Shown: positions 24,177 to 32,536 of the stretch, piece by piece | How positions within the stretch are numbered: the first letter of the stretch is position 1 | Layout of the letters: every line of letters starts with the position of its first letter | Assembly: GCA_024699055.1 (NCBI GenBank) | Contig: JAILQG010000072.1 | Location: 1 to 34,712 of the forward strand | Reading direction: 5' to 3' | DNA from: Bacteroidales bacterium | GTDB taxonomy: Bacteria > Bacteroidota > Bacteroidia > Bacteroidales > UBA932 | Length of the DNA stretch: 34,712 nt | Made by a program: the position numbers and the translations under genes | Notes under the pieces: generated by a model | What the model saw: only the letters and a program-made list of their open reading frames with translations | What the model was told of the DNA's origin: nothing | Database searches by the model: none

Positions 24177-25217
24177 ATGCAGGCAGTCATCAGCAAAGAA
24201 AAGGCGGACAAACTCGACTCAATACTCCGGTGCAGCCGGAACGCGGCCGTCGTGGTGCACACGCGCCCCGACGGAGATGCGCTGGGCAGCGGAATCGCCA
24301 TGCGCCGCTATCTATCCGAAATAAGAGGATTGGATGCCACGCTGGTCATCCCCGACACCCTTCCCCAAACACTGCGCTTCCTCACGGACGGAGAACCCCT
24401 CGTGAACGCCGAAACGGACCCCGCCGGAGCCGAAAGGGCCATCCTCGGATGCGACCTCCTGATAGTCCTGGACATGAACGCCTTCCGCAGGGCCGGTTCC
24501 CTCGAAAAGGTCCTCGGCGAGTGCGCTGCAAGGGAAAAGGTCCTCATTGACCACCATCTCAATCCGCAGGTAGACCAGTTCACCCTCGTATTCTCCACGC
24601 CGGATGTCTCCTCCGCCAGCGAACTGCTGTACTGGGTGCTCACGGCCCTCGAAGGGGGTCCGGAAAAACTGCCATCCGAAAGCCTGTACGCCATCATGAC
24701 GGGCATGACCACCGACACCAACAATTTCGCCAACTCGGTGTATCCGAGCACCCTGGAAATGGCCGGGGAACTGCTCGCAGCGGGAGTTGACAGGAACGCC
24801 ATAGTCGCGCATCTGTATCAGGAATACAGCGAAACTCGCATCCGCGCATTCGCCGCCCTGCTCGGCTCGCATCTCACCATACTCCCCGGAGGCATAGCCT
24901 ACATAGTCGCCACCAGGCAGTTTCAGAAAGAGTACCCGCTCCGGGAGGGTGAAACCGAAGGTCTCGTGAACATCCCGCTCGGAATAGGCGCCGTGAACAT
25001 GAGCCTCTACCTCAAGGAAGAGAAAGACCATTTCCACGTGAGCATCCGCGCAAAGAAGGGCTGGAGCGCCAACAGGATGGCAATGGAGTATTTCAACGGC
25101 GGAGGCCACGAGCTCGCGGCCGGAGGAAATCTGTATTTCCCCCGTGACATAGCCTCTCCCGGGTTAATTTATGATTATCTCGCCGCAACCGCGGCACGAT
25201 TCGTGCAGAAAGACTGA
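24177..25217 (+). CDS. DHH/DHHA1 phosphoesterase (NrnA-like oligoribonuclease / pAp phosphatase)
   Basis: A 346-residue cytoplasmic Mn-dependent phosphoesterase. The N-terminal DHH domain shows HTRPDGDALGS (28-38) with metal ligands His28, Asp32 and Asp34, then Asp99 in IVLDM, the DHH motif at 125-127 and Asp180 in TTDTNNF. The C-terminal DHHA1 domain has FNGGGHELAAGG with GGGH at 308-311. All catalytic residues are present. NrnA-type enzymes degrade nano-RNA and 3'-phosphoadenosine 5'-phosphate; related members act on cyclic dinucleotides, but the extra PAS/GGDEF parts of GdpP are absent. It is the first gene of a five-gene rightward operon, 5 bp before the FKBP lipoprotein gene. Confidence 0.9.
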   Translation: MQAVISKEKADKLDSILRCSRNAAVVVHTRPDGDALGSGIAMRRYLSEIRGLDATLVIPDTLPQTLRFLTDGEPLVNAETDPAGAERAILGCDLLIVLDMNAFRRAGSLEKVLGECAAREKVLIDHHLNPQVDQFTLVFSTPDVSSASELLYWVLTALEGGPEKLPSESLYAIMTGMTTDTNNFANSVYPSTLEMAGELLAAGVDRNAIVAHLYQEYSETRIRAFAALLGSHLTILPGGIAYIVATRQFQKEYPLREGETEGLVNIPLGIGAVNMSLYLKEEKDHFHVSIRAKKGWSANRMAMEYFNGGGHELAAGGNLYFPRDIASPGLIYDYLAATAARFVQKD

Positions 25218-25222
25218 CCTAT

Positions 25223-26233
25223 ATGAAAAAGTACGCAAGCGTTTTTCTTCTGGCTGCCGCCATGGCTGCGTTTTCCTGTGCCAGGGAAGGCACCGAGGGG
25301 GCCAGCGACGCCGAAAAGATATATCTCGACGCCTTCATGAACGAGAACTACCCCGGAGCCAAGAAGACCGGGCTCGGCGTCTACATCCTGGAAGACACTC
25401 CCGGTGACGGCGCCTATGTCGGCGACGCCAAATACGTCCGCGTGGAATACACCACCCAGGACCTCCACGGCAACTACGGCAGCAGCACCTTCGCCCAGAT
25501 CAACCGCCAGCTGGGCACATACAAGGCCACCAACTACTACGGCCCGGCCATATGGTACCGCGGCGAAGAACAGGACAACCTCAGGGCCGGCATCGAGGAG
25601 GTCATCTCCACCATGAACATCGGCGGTACCCGCAAGGCCATCATTCCCGGCTGGCTGTTCACCACCGAGCGCTTCAGCACGCCGGAAGAATACGTAAAGA
25701 ATTGCAGCGGCACCACCACCATGTACACGATCAGGCTGGCCGAAGCCTTCGACGACGTTGAGAAGTGGGAGAAGGATTCGGTCCTCAACTATGTAAGCGC
25801 CAATCTTCCCGGCGCACAGACCGACACCGCCATGGCCGGCTGGTATTACAAGCGCACCGGCGAGCCCACCAGCCTGGAAAGCTTCACGGAAGATACCATC
25901 CTGTTCATCAATTACACCCTCTACAGGCTGGACGGAACGATGCTGGAAACGACCATCGAAAAAGTCGCGAAGGACAACGGCATCTATTCTGCATCAGGTA
26001 GTTACACCACCAAAAAGATAACCTGGCATTCCGACTGCACCCAGATTACCATGGGTTCGGACAGCAGTTCCGACGTCGTGGACGGTTTCGCGAATGCCTT
26101 CGTTCACATGCATCCGGGCGAAAAGGGCACCGTGGTGTTCTGGTCCGGAGAGGGTTATTCCACCTCCGGCTCCGGGAGCGCCATTCCGCCCTATTGCCCC
26201 CTGCGCTTCGACATAGAAATCACCGGCGACTAA
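25223..26233 (+). CDS. Lipoprotein with two FKBP-like domains
   Basis: A 336-residue predicted lipoprotein with signal and lipobox ending at Cys19 (AAFSC). Two FKBP-like units follow, at about 66-172 and 220-334. Both show the FKBP order: a YxxxLxDG-like strand-turn (VEYTTQDLHG; INYTLYRLDG), then a GI/GF helix with a Met/Gly turn (GIEEVISTMNIGG; GFANAFVHMHPGE), and a closing strand. The second ends with an IPP..PLRFDIEI segment very like FKBP12. Residues of the isomerase pocket are poorly kept: the Phe-Asp pair is replaced in both, and the pocket Trp is absent. It may be a periplasmic folding factor or a structural FKBP fold without activity. The MATE gene begins directly at its stop codon. 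Confidence 0.75.
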   Translation: MKKYASVFLLAAAMAAFSCAREGTEGASDAEKIYLDAFMNENYPGAKKTGLGVYILEDTPGDGAYVGDAKYVRVEYTTQDLHGNYGSSTFAQINRQLGTYKATNYYGPAIWYRGEEQDNLRAGIEEVISTMNIGGTRKAIIPGWLFTTERFSTPEEYVKNCSGTTTMYTIRLAEAFDDVEKWEKDSVLNYVSANLPGAQTDTAMAGWYYKRTGEPTSLESFTEDTILFINYTLYRLDGTMLETTIEKVAKDNGIYSASGSYTTKKITWHSDCTQITMGSDSSSDVVDGFANAFVHMHPGEKGTVVFWSGEGYSTSGSGSAIPPYCPLRFDIEITGD

Positions 26234-27634
26234 ATGGCAGGGACACTTTCCGGCGCACCTACTGAACTCGGCACCCGAAGCATAGGGACGCTGTTGAAGC
26301 AGTACGCCATACCCGGCATCATCGCGATGACGGCCACTTCGCTGTACAACATGGTTGACAGCATCTATATCGGCCACATCAAGGAAGTCGGCGCATTCGC
26401 CCTTTCAGCCGTAGGTGTGTGCTCCCCCATCATGAACCTGGGAGCGGCGCTCGGCACTCTGGTGGGCGTGGGAGCGTCCACCATCATATCCGTCCTCCTC
26501 GGACAGAAGAATTACGCCAACGCCCGGAAGGTGCTCAGTAACGAGATAACCCTGAACCTCATACTCGGAACGCTGTTTTCTGCCATCATACTCATCTGGG
26601 AGGAGCCCATCCTTTATTTTTTCGGAGCGAGCGAAAGGACTATGCCATTCGCCAAGGCATACATCACCTGGATCATGATAGGCAACGTGATTTCCCACCT
26701 GTATTTCGGCCTCAACGGCCTCATCCGTGCTACCGGGAGTCCGAAGACCGCCATGGGGCTCACGCTGTTCACCGTACTGATCAACGCCATCCTGGACCCG
26801 CTGTTCATCTTCGCGTTCGGCCTTGGCGTGAAAGGTGCGGCCATAGCCACGGTAATCAGCCAGCTGCTCGCCCTGTGCTTCACCTTCCGCTATTTCAGCG
26901 ACAAAAACAGGGTCGTCCACTTCGGGAACCGCATCCTTGAAATAGACTGGAAGATAGCGAAAAACTCCCTGGCCATAGGCCTCGGGCCGTTCCTGATGAA
27001 CAGCGCGGCCTGCATAGTGAACCTGTTCATCAACCAGCAGCTGCGCAGATACGGGAGCGACCTCGCCATCGGCGCCTACGGCATAGTGGCGCGCATCAGC
27101 TTCTTCTTCCTGATGATAGTCATGGGCTTCAACCAGGGCATGCAGCCCATCGCAGGCTACAACTACGGCGCCAGGCAATACTCCCGCGTGCGTCGGGTAT
27201 ACCTGCTGACCGCAGCGTGGGCGACGGGGGTATGCGTATTCGGCTTCATCATTTCCATGGCCTTCCCCCGCGCTGCAGTCAGCATCTTCACCAATCACGA
27301 AGACCTCCTTGAGCTCAGCGCCAAAGGCCTGAGAACCATGAACCTGGCCTTCTTCCTCGTGGGCATGCAGATGATCAGCACCAATTTCTTCCAGTGCCTG
27401 GGCATGGTAAGGAAAAGCATCTTCCTCTCCCTCACCAGGCAGCTCCTCTTCCTCGTGCCGCTCGTCTACCTGCTCCCCCTCCGGCTGGGCATAGAAGGCG
27501 TGTGGTACAGCTTCCCCGTTTCCGACGCCGTGTCGTTCGTGATAACGGGGATAATGATCCTTAACCTGATGCAGAAATTCCGCAAGCTGGGTGACGGGGA
27601 CGACCCCGCCATCCTGGGAAGCGCCATACAATGA
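26234..27634 (+). CDS. MATE family multidrug/Na+ antiporter
   Basis: A 466-residue inner-membrane transporter with about twelve hydrophobic helices in two halves of six. The first helix pair shows the MATE pattern (MTATSLYNMVDSIYIGHIKE, then VGVGASTIISVLLGQ), and the second half repeats it (GFNQGMQPIAGYNYGARQY). MATE proteins expel cationic drugs or metabolites in exchange for Na+ or H+; the coupling ion and substrate cannot be told from sequence. The ATG follows the FKBP stop codon with no gap, and the stop overlaps the kinase-like gene by 4 bases (ATGA), so all are strongly coupled. Confidence 0.93.
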   Translation: MAGTLSGAPTELGTRSIGTLLKQYAIPGIIAMTATSLYNMVDSIYIGHIKEVGAFALSAVGVCSPIMNLGAALGTLVGVGASTIISVLLGQKNYANARKVLSNEITLNLILGTLFSAIILIWEEPILYFFGASERTMPFAKAYITWIMIGNVISHLYFGLNGLIRATGSPKTAMGLTLFTVLINAILDPLFIFAFGLGVKGAAIATVISQLLALCFTFRYFSDKNRVVHFGNRILEIDWKIAKNSLAIGLGPFLMNSAACIVNLFINQQLRRYGSDLAIGAYGIVARISFFFLMIVMGFNQGMQPIAGYNYGARQYSRVRRVYLLTAAWATGVCVFGFIISMAFPRAAVSIFTNHEDLLELSAKGLRTMNLAFFLVGMQMISTNFFQCLGMVRKSIFLSLTRQLLFLVPLVYLLPLRLGIEGVWYSFPVSDAVSFVITGIMILNLMQKFRKLGDGDDPAILGSAIQ

Positions 27635-28251
27635 CACACATGGAAACCACTATCATCAACCTGGGACGCCAGTTCGGGGCGGGAGGCCTTCAGATAGCCA
27701 ATGCCATCGGAGCCTCGCTGGGAATCCCCGTATACGACAAGGAACTCATCAACAAAGCCGCGGAGCGCAGCGGTTTCAGCAGGGAGTTCTTCGAACGGAG
27801 GGACGAGAAAAAGGGCTTTCACCTGTTCCAGAACATACTCGGAATTGCCCGCACCACATCCCTCCCCCAGAATTTCATCAACGACGACGACCTGTTCAAG
27901 ATCCAGAGCGCGGTGATTTCCGAAATCGCAGAAAAGGAATCGGCGGTTTTCGTAGGCCGGGCCGCAAACTACATCCTGAGAGAAAGGAAGTGCCTCGACG
28001 TGTTCATCTGCGCGCCGAAGGAGGACAGGATAAAGAGGGTTTCCGAAAGGCTCGGGCTCGACCAGGAGGAAGCGGAAGCGATGATAGACAAGAAGGAGCG
28101 TGTCAGGGCCGACTTCTACAATTTCTTCACATTCGGTGAGTGGGGGAAGGCTTCGGACTACGACCTCTGCGTGAATTCCTCGCTGCTCGGCATCGAAGGC
28201 AGCGCACAGTTCATAATCGATTTCGGACGTTCAGCGGGACTCATCAAATGA
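27631..28251 (+). CDS. Cytidylate-kinase-like P-loop protein
   Basis: A 206-residue protein of the cytidylate-kinase-like family (the group distinct from housekeeping Cmk). The N-terminal P-loop reads GRQFGAGG at 12-19, then DKELI. A middle segment has AVFVGRAANYILRER, and a lid-like helix has DRIKRVSERLGL followed by KERVRADFYNFF. This layout is that of an AAK6-type kinase; the true substrate of the group is not firmly known. The start at 27631 overlaps the MATE stop (ATGA); an alternative ATG at 27640 gives METTIINLG and cannot be excluded. It overlaps the downstream serine-hydrolase gene by 4 bases. Confidence 0.82.
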   Translation: MTHMETTIINLGRQFGAGGLQIANAIGASLGIPVYDKELINKAAERSGFSREFFERRDEKKGFHLFQNILGIARTTSLPQNFINDDDLFKIQSAVISEIAEKESAVFVGRAANYILRERKCLDVFICAPKEDRIKRVSERLGLDQEEAEAMIDKKERVRADFYNFFTFGEWGKASDYDLCVNSSLLGIEGSAQFIIDFGRSAGLIK

Positions 28252-29501
28252 AAAAGGCATTCCTGATTGCAGCTATCGCCCTGAGCCTCGTCTCATGCGG
28301 ACGGCACAAGTCCCACAATACCCGCATAGAAGGCCTTAACGCGGTGATTACCAATGCCATGTCGGACAGCACCGGGCTTGAGAAACTCGACAGGGACATA
28401 AAAGTTTTCATGCAGCGCTGGTGGGTGAAGGGCCTGTCCCTTTCCGTAACCCGCGGCGATTCCCTGCTGTATGCTAAAGGCTACGGCTGGGCGGATGAAG
28501 AGAAGGGCGAGAAGATGGAGCCCGGCACGATCATGAGGGTTGCATCCGTATCGAAACTGCTTACCGCCACCGGAATCATGAAACTCCGCGAAGAGGGCCG
28601 TCTGGCCCTTTCTGACAAGGTCTTCGGCCCCGATGGCATCCTGTGCGACACCGCCTTCACCAAAGCCATCAAGGACAGGAACTACTACAAGATTACTGTA
28701 GGCCATCTGCTCAGGCACGAGAGCGGCCTTACCATCAGGCGCGGAGATCCGATGTTCACCACCCGCGACATCATGAACATCTACCACCTCGACGAGGCCC
28801 CCGACCACCACACCCTGGTAAAGCTCATGCTTTCGAGGCCCCTGGGTTTCGAGCCTGGGAAGAGTGAGGAGTATTCCAATTTCGGCTACCTGCTCCTGAG
28901 CATGATCATCGAAAAGGTCGGCGGCAAACCCTACGAGGAATGGATGCAGGAGAATATCCTGAAACCCGCCGGCTGCCTCGACATGCATCTGGCATACAAC
29001 TATTACGAGCAGAAATACCCCAACGAGGCCCGTTACTACATGCAGGACAACGATCCTCCCGTCGAAGAATACAACAACAGCAGGGACAGCGTGACGAGAT
29101 GCTACGGCGGAAACGACATCCGGGCACTCTCCGGGGCGGGCGCATGGGTGTGCAGCACACCCGAACTTGCACTGTTCGTGGCTTCGATAGACGGCGCCCC
29201 AGTAGTCGAGGACATCATCTCCTCCAGGAGCGTGAACGCAATGACCTCCCACAGCGACAATCACAAGTTCGCCATAGGCTGGAACTCCGTCAAGCCGGGG
29301 GAAGGATGGATACGCACCGGCTCCCTTTCAGGCACGAACGCCATCATATATCACTTCCCCGACGGCGAATGCTGGGTGCTCGTCACCAACACCCACAACT
29401 GGAAAGGGCCGCGCTTCTCGCGCACGCTGAAAGAATTCGTCGCGCAGAGCAAGAAGCGCTATTCCGATAAAATGCCCCGGAGGGACCTTTTCAATTACTG
29501 A
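28248..29501 (+). CDS. Beta-lactamase-fold serine hydrolase lipoprotein (class C / PBP4*-like)
   Basis: A 417-residue predicted lipoprotein (lipobox LVSC, Cys17) with a serine-hydrolase domain at about 45-400. The active-site SxxK is SVSK at 100-103, the second motif YSN is at 209-211, and a third TG-type motif is RTGSLSGT near residue 350-355. These suit a DD-peptidase, esterase or class C-like hydrolase; real beta-lactamase activity is not implied. The frame is open to 28140, but the start at 28248 is chosen because it opens directly on a lipoprotein signal and gives the ATGA overlap with the previous stop. The 3' end overlaps the convergent GH2 gene by 7 bases. Confidence 0.88.
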   Translation: MKKAFLIAAIALSLVSCGRHKSHNTRIEGLNAVITNAMSDSTGLEKLDRDIKVFMQRWWVKGLSLSVTRGDSLLYAKGYGWADEEKGEKMEPGTIMRVASVSKLLTATGIMKLREEGRLALSDKVFGPDGILCDTAFTKAIKDRNYYKITVGHLLRHESGLTIRRGDPMFTTRDIMNIYHLDEAPDHHTLVKLMLSRPLGFEPGKSEEYSNFGYLLLSMIIEKVGGKPYEEWMQENILKPAGCLDMHLAYNYYEQKYPNEARYYMQDNDPPVEEYNNSRDSVTRCYGGNDIRALSGAGAWVCSTPELALFVASIDGAPVVEDIISSRSVNAMTSHSDNHKFAIGWNSVKPGEGWIRTGSLSGTNAIIYHFPDGECWVLVTNTHNWKGPRFSRTLKEFVAQSKKRYSDKMPRRDLFNY

Positions 29502-31360
29502 TCCAGCAATTCTATGATGCGCCTGTTGGCAGCGGAGACCCTTGCGGGATCGAGCTTGTCGACGGCCCTGTCGTAGGTCATGAATCCGTTCAGTTCCCTT
29601 TCGACATCGGTGGTCTGGGTGTAGATGGCTGCGCTGCAGCCCTGCTTTACCAGTTCGGGCATCATGGCCGAAAACTCTTCATACTTGGCGGTAGCTTCGT
29701 CGCTGGTCGCGAACTCCACGTAACCCCAGTTGTTGTCCTGAATCCACATGTGGTCCTTCACAGGAAGGCCTATTCCGCCGTATTCGCCGAGCACATTCAC
29801 GAGCGCATCGTCCCAGATTCGCATCTGGGGATGGGGATAATAGTGCGAGTCAAGAATGTCGCCAACTCCCCCGGAGATCCAGTTGCCTCCGGAAGCCATG
29901 TTGATGAGACGGGAAGCGTCCAGACTGCGGGTGAATGCCACCACTTCAGCTGTCTTGAACTGCCCCCATGCCTCGTTGAACGGCACCCATACCACGATGC
30001 AGGGGAACTTGCGGTGCTGTCGGATGATCTCTTCCCACTCGGCGAGGAAATTGGCGCGGGCCTCCTCGCTCAGCTGGTCGTCGTTGCCGGCGTCATAGAC
30101 GTCTTCACCCTGCGCCCAGTCGGAACCGGACATGTGACATGCGGTGCTGGGCATATCCTGCCATACGAGGATGCCGTTCCTGTCGCAGTGGTAGTACCAG
30201 CGGGCGGGTTCGACTTTTATGTGCTTGCGTATGGCGTTGAAACCGAAGTCTTTGGTGCGTTTGACATCATACTCCAGGGCCTCGTCCGTAGGAGCCGTAT
30301 ACAGGCCGTCAGGCCACCAGCCCTGGTCGAGCGGACCGTACTGGAAAAGGATCCTGTCGTTGAGCGCAAGGCGCAGATGCCCCTCGGCGTCGGCCTTCTT
30401 GGAGATGCCCCTGTAAGCCGTATAACAATCCACCCTGTCAATGCTCCTGCCGTTTTTCAGGAGCGTGATGCGCAGGCCGTACAGATACGGGCTGTCGGGG
30501 CTCCAGAACTCGGGATTGTCGAGCTTGAGAGTGACGGCTTCGCCGGATTTGCCTTCGGCGGAGGCGAGAACCTTTCCGGAGGGAGCCTCCGTGGAATAGC
30601 CTATGCCGCCTTCAAGCAGCTCCACCTTTACGGCATCGCCGCCGACGGAATAAGGCGTGACCGCTATTGTGCCGGAGGAAAGGTCGGCCACAGCATCGTA
30701 ATCGCGAATATGGCCTTTCCTGCTGACAGCCTCGAACCACACGCTCTGCCATATGCCGGAAACAGCGGTATACCAGATTCCGCCGGGGCTGAGAACCTGT
30801 TTTCCGCGGGGCTGTAAGTTATTGTTGGTACCGTCAATAACCTTGAGTTCCAGGACCTGGCGGCCGGGCTTCAGATATTTCGTAACATCGAAGGAGAAGG
30901 CCGTATAGCCTCCCTTGTGCTCTCCGACCATCTGGCCGTTGAGCCATACCTCGCATTTCCAGTCCACGGCTTCGAAATGCAGGATCACTTCCTTCGTAAG
31001 TCTCCACCAGAACGGGACGCGGAAGCTGCGCCTGTACCAGAGTGCGTCTTCAGGAGTAAGCCTGCCCGCCACGCCGCTGAGGGATGATTCCAGGGCGAAG
31101 GGGACGAGTATTGCACCCGTGCTGTCCGGCATCGAAACGGCGTCTTTTCCGCTTACGGCATAATCCCAAAGACCGTTGAGGGAACGGTATCTGCCGCGTA
31201 CCATCTGGGGACGCGGATATTCCCTGTGGGCATTTTCGGGGGTTACTTCAGAGGCCCAGCCGGTGCGGATATGGTCGCCTGCGGGTTTCCATTCAGCGCG
31301 GACTGACAACGCCGACAAAAGAAGCACGGCGATTGATACGAACATGAGTTTTGTTTTCAT
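29495..31360 (-). CDS. Exported glycoside hydrolase family 2 protein
   Basis: A 621-residue secreted enzyme with signal peptide (about 1-22, ending SVRA). A GH2 sugar-binding jelly-roll domain comes first (LWYRRSFRVPF, then VWLNGQMVGEHKGGY), followed by an immunoglobulin-like domain (~215-315) and a TIM barrel (~325-600). The acid/base Glu463 lies in WVPFNEAWG and the nucleophile Glu526 in NVLGEYGG, both intact. Beta-galactosidase-type activity is the default expectation, but GH2 also includes glucuronidases and mannosidases, so substrate is open. A GTG at 31366 would add two residues; ATG at 31360 is preferred because the -7 box ends at 31366. No SusC/SusD pair is nearby, so it is not part of a polysaccharide utilisation locus inside this window. 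Confidence 0.9.
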   Translation of the reverse strand: MKTKLMFVSIAVLLLSALSVRAEWKPAGDHIRTGWASEVTPENAHREYPRPQMVRGRYRSLNGLWDYAVSGKDAVSMPDSTGAILVPFALESSLSGVAGRLTPEDALWYRRSFRVPFWWRLTKEVILHFEAVDWKCEVWLNGQMVGEHKGGYTAFSFDVTKYLKPGRQVLELKVIDGTNNNLQPRGKQVLSPGGIWYTAVSGIWQSVWFEAVSRKGHIRDYDAVADLSSGTIAVTPYSVGGDAVKVELLEGGIGYSTEAPSGKVLASAEGKSGEAVTLKLDNPEFWSPDSPYLYGLRITLLKNGRSIDRVDCYTAYRGISKKADAEGHLRLALNDRILFQYGPLDQGWWPDGLYTAPTDEALEYDVKRTKDFGFNAIRKHIKVEPARWYYHCDRNGILVWQDMPSTACHMSGSDWAQGEDVYDAGNDDQLSEEARANFLAEWEEIIRQHRKFPCIVVWVPFNEAWGQFKTAEVVAFTRSLDASRLINMASGGNWISGGVGDILDSHYYPHPQMRIWDDALVNVLGEYGGIGLPVKDHMWIQDNNWGYVEFATSDEATAKYEEFSAMMPELVKQGCSAAIYTQTTDVERELNGFMTYDRAVDKLDPARVSAANRRIIELLDQ

Positions 31361-31365
31361 ATCCA

Positions 31366-31373
31366 CAAATATA
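31366..31373 (-). promoter_or_regulatory. -7 box directly before the GH2 start codon
   Basis: Leftward TATATTTG, an exact TAnnTTTG, whose last base lies only 5 bases before the ATG at 31360. Transcription would begin at or next to the start codon, implying a leaderless mRNA. No clear TTG is found at the usual upstream distance. Confidence 0.5.
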
Positions 31374-31387
31374 AAGAATTATTTTGC

Positions 31388-31395
31388 TACTTTTG
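31388..31395 (+). promoter_or_regulatory. -7 box directly before the GHL10 start codon
   Basis: TACTTTTG, an exact TAnnTTTG, ending 4 bases before the ATG at 31400. As on the other strand, the transcript should be leaderless or nearly so. No clear -33 element is visible. Confidence 0.5.
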
Positions 31396-31399
31396 AAAG

Positions 31400-32515
31400 A
31401 TGAAACTCCACGGTATCCTTCTATTGAGCCTTCTCTGCCTTCCCCTGGCAGCACAGCCCGCTGAGGAAATGCGTGGCGCGTGGATAGCCACGGTAGGCGG
31501 GATCGACTGGCCGGCCCAGGAAGAAAACCGCTTCACCCAACGCGCAAACCTCATAGACATGATAAGGGATCTGGGCGACATGGGCTGCAACACTGTATTC
31601 TTCCAGGTTGTCAGCGAAATGGACGCCATGTACTCCTCCGAACTCCTCCCCTGGAGCCGCGAGCTTACCGGCACCGAGGGCGGCGAACCCGTTTTCGACC
31701 CGCTGTCGGTTGCCGTCATGGCAGCCCACGAGTATGGGATGAAGATTCATGCATGGATCAATCCGCTCCGTGTCAGCCGTAGCGATACCACAACCAGGGC
31801 CTCCGACAACATCAAGTTCGTCCATCCCGAGTGGGTACGGAACGTGGGCGGCAAGGAATATCTCGATCCCGGCTATCCCGAGGTTGTGGAATTCCTGTCC
31901 TGCATCGTCTTCGAAATCCTTACCAGATATGACGTCGACGGCATCCACATAGACGATTATTTTTATCCGGACGGCCTCCAGAAAGACGACAGTCTCTGGG
32001 ATGACAGCGCCCTTTACAAACTGTACGGAGATGGAAAAAGCCTGCAGGAATGGCGCTACGGCAACATCGACCGGGTAGTCCGCACTCTCTACGACACCGT
32101 GCACGCCATCAGGCCCGACGCCACCTTCGGAGTCTCCCCCTCCGGGCTCATCGCCAACACCTCCAGGCTCTATGCCGACCCGCGCCGCTGGGCCGCGGAA
32201 GGCTATCCCGACTACCTGATACCGCAGATCTACTGGAGCACCGACAGGGGCGACAGCGCAGCTTTCGGGCTTGCACTCAGCCAGTGGAAAGACCTCGGAA
32301 TTCCCCTGTATGTGGGGCTGGCGGCATACAAGCACGACACCGCGTATACCCGCCGGAAAAAAGACTCGGCATACAAGGACTTCGCAGAATTCGCGAAGGA
32401 GCTTGAAATCTGCCGCAACTGCGGATACGCAAACGGGCACGTATGGTTTCGTGCCCGTTACATCCTTCAGGAGGATTTCTTCAAATATATCTCGGAAACC
32501 CTCTACGCTGAGTAG
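31400..32515 (+). CDS. Exported GHL10 (DUF187) family glycosyl hydrolase-like protein
   Basis: A 371-residue secreted TIM-barrel protein of the GHL10 family (signal peptide about 1-18, ending LAAQP). The N-terminal RGAWIATVGGIDWP and the central DVDGIHIDDYFYP (178-190) with its acidic pair are family signatures; IHAWINPLR (116-124) and PQIYWS are further conserved barrel segments. The E. coli member DigH cleaves peptidoglycan glycan strands that lack stem peptides; other members are uncharacterised, so cell-wall glycan hydrolysis is the best guess. It diverges from the GH2 gene over a 39-bp gap. Its stop codon lies inside an 8-bp-stem hairpin shared with the convergent ptb gene. Confidence 0.88.
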   Translation: MKLHGILLLSLLCLPLAAQPAEEMRGAWIATVGGIDWPAQEENRFTQRANLIDMIRDLGDMGCNTVFFQVVSEMDAMYSSELLPWSRELTGTEGGEPVFDPLSVAVMAAHEYGMKIHAWINPLRVSRSDTTTRASDNIKFVHPEWVRNVGGKEYLDPGYPEVVEFLSCIVFEILTRYDVDGIHIDDYFYPDGLQKDDSLWDDSALYKLYGDGKSLQEWRYGNIDRVVRTLYDTVHAIRPDATFGVSPSGLIANTSRLYADPRRWAAEGYPDYLIPQIYWSTDRGDSAAFGLALSQWKDLGIPLYVGLAAYKHDTAYTRRKKDSAYKDFAEFAKELEICRNCGYANGHVWFRARYILQEDFFKYISETLYAE

Positions 32516-32519
32516 AGGG
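32499..32519. terminator. Hairpin between convergent GHL10 and ptb genes
   Basis: CCCTCTAC (32499-32506) pairs with GTAGAGGG (32512-32519) around a 5-base loop. The GHL10 stop codon lies in the right arm. Neither side has a strong U-run (only short T stretches), so it is a weak candidate for a shared terminator; stem and position between convergent ends are the support. Confidence 0.45.
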
Positions 32520-32536
32520 GTTCATTCAGCAAGCCG

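Noticed and set aside
26405..27637. 410-codon leftward frame opposite the MATE gene
   Set aside because: His/Glu-rich antisense translation of membrane-protein codons with no family features.
28248..29501. Antibiotic-resistance beta-lactamase
   Set aside because: SxxK and YSN motifs define the broad serine-hydrolase fold; lipoprotein anchoring and context fit a cell-wall or esterase role, and no resistance-gene signature is visible.
29495..32515. Polysaccharide utilisation locus with GH2 and GHL10
   Set aside because: No SusC/SusD pair, no ECF sigma/anti-sigma or hybrid two-component system within the window.
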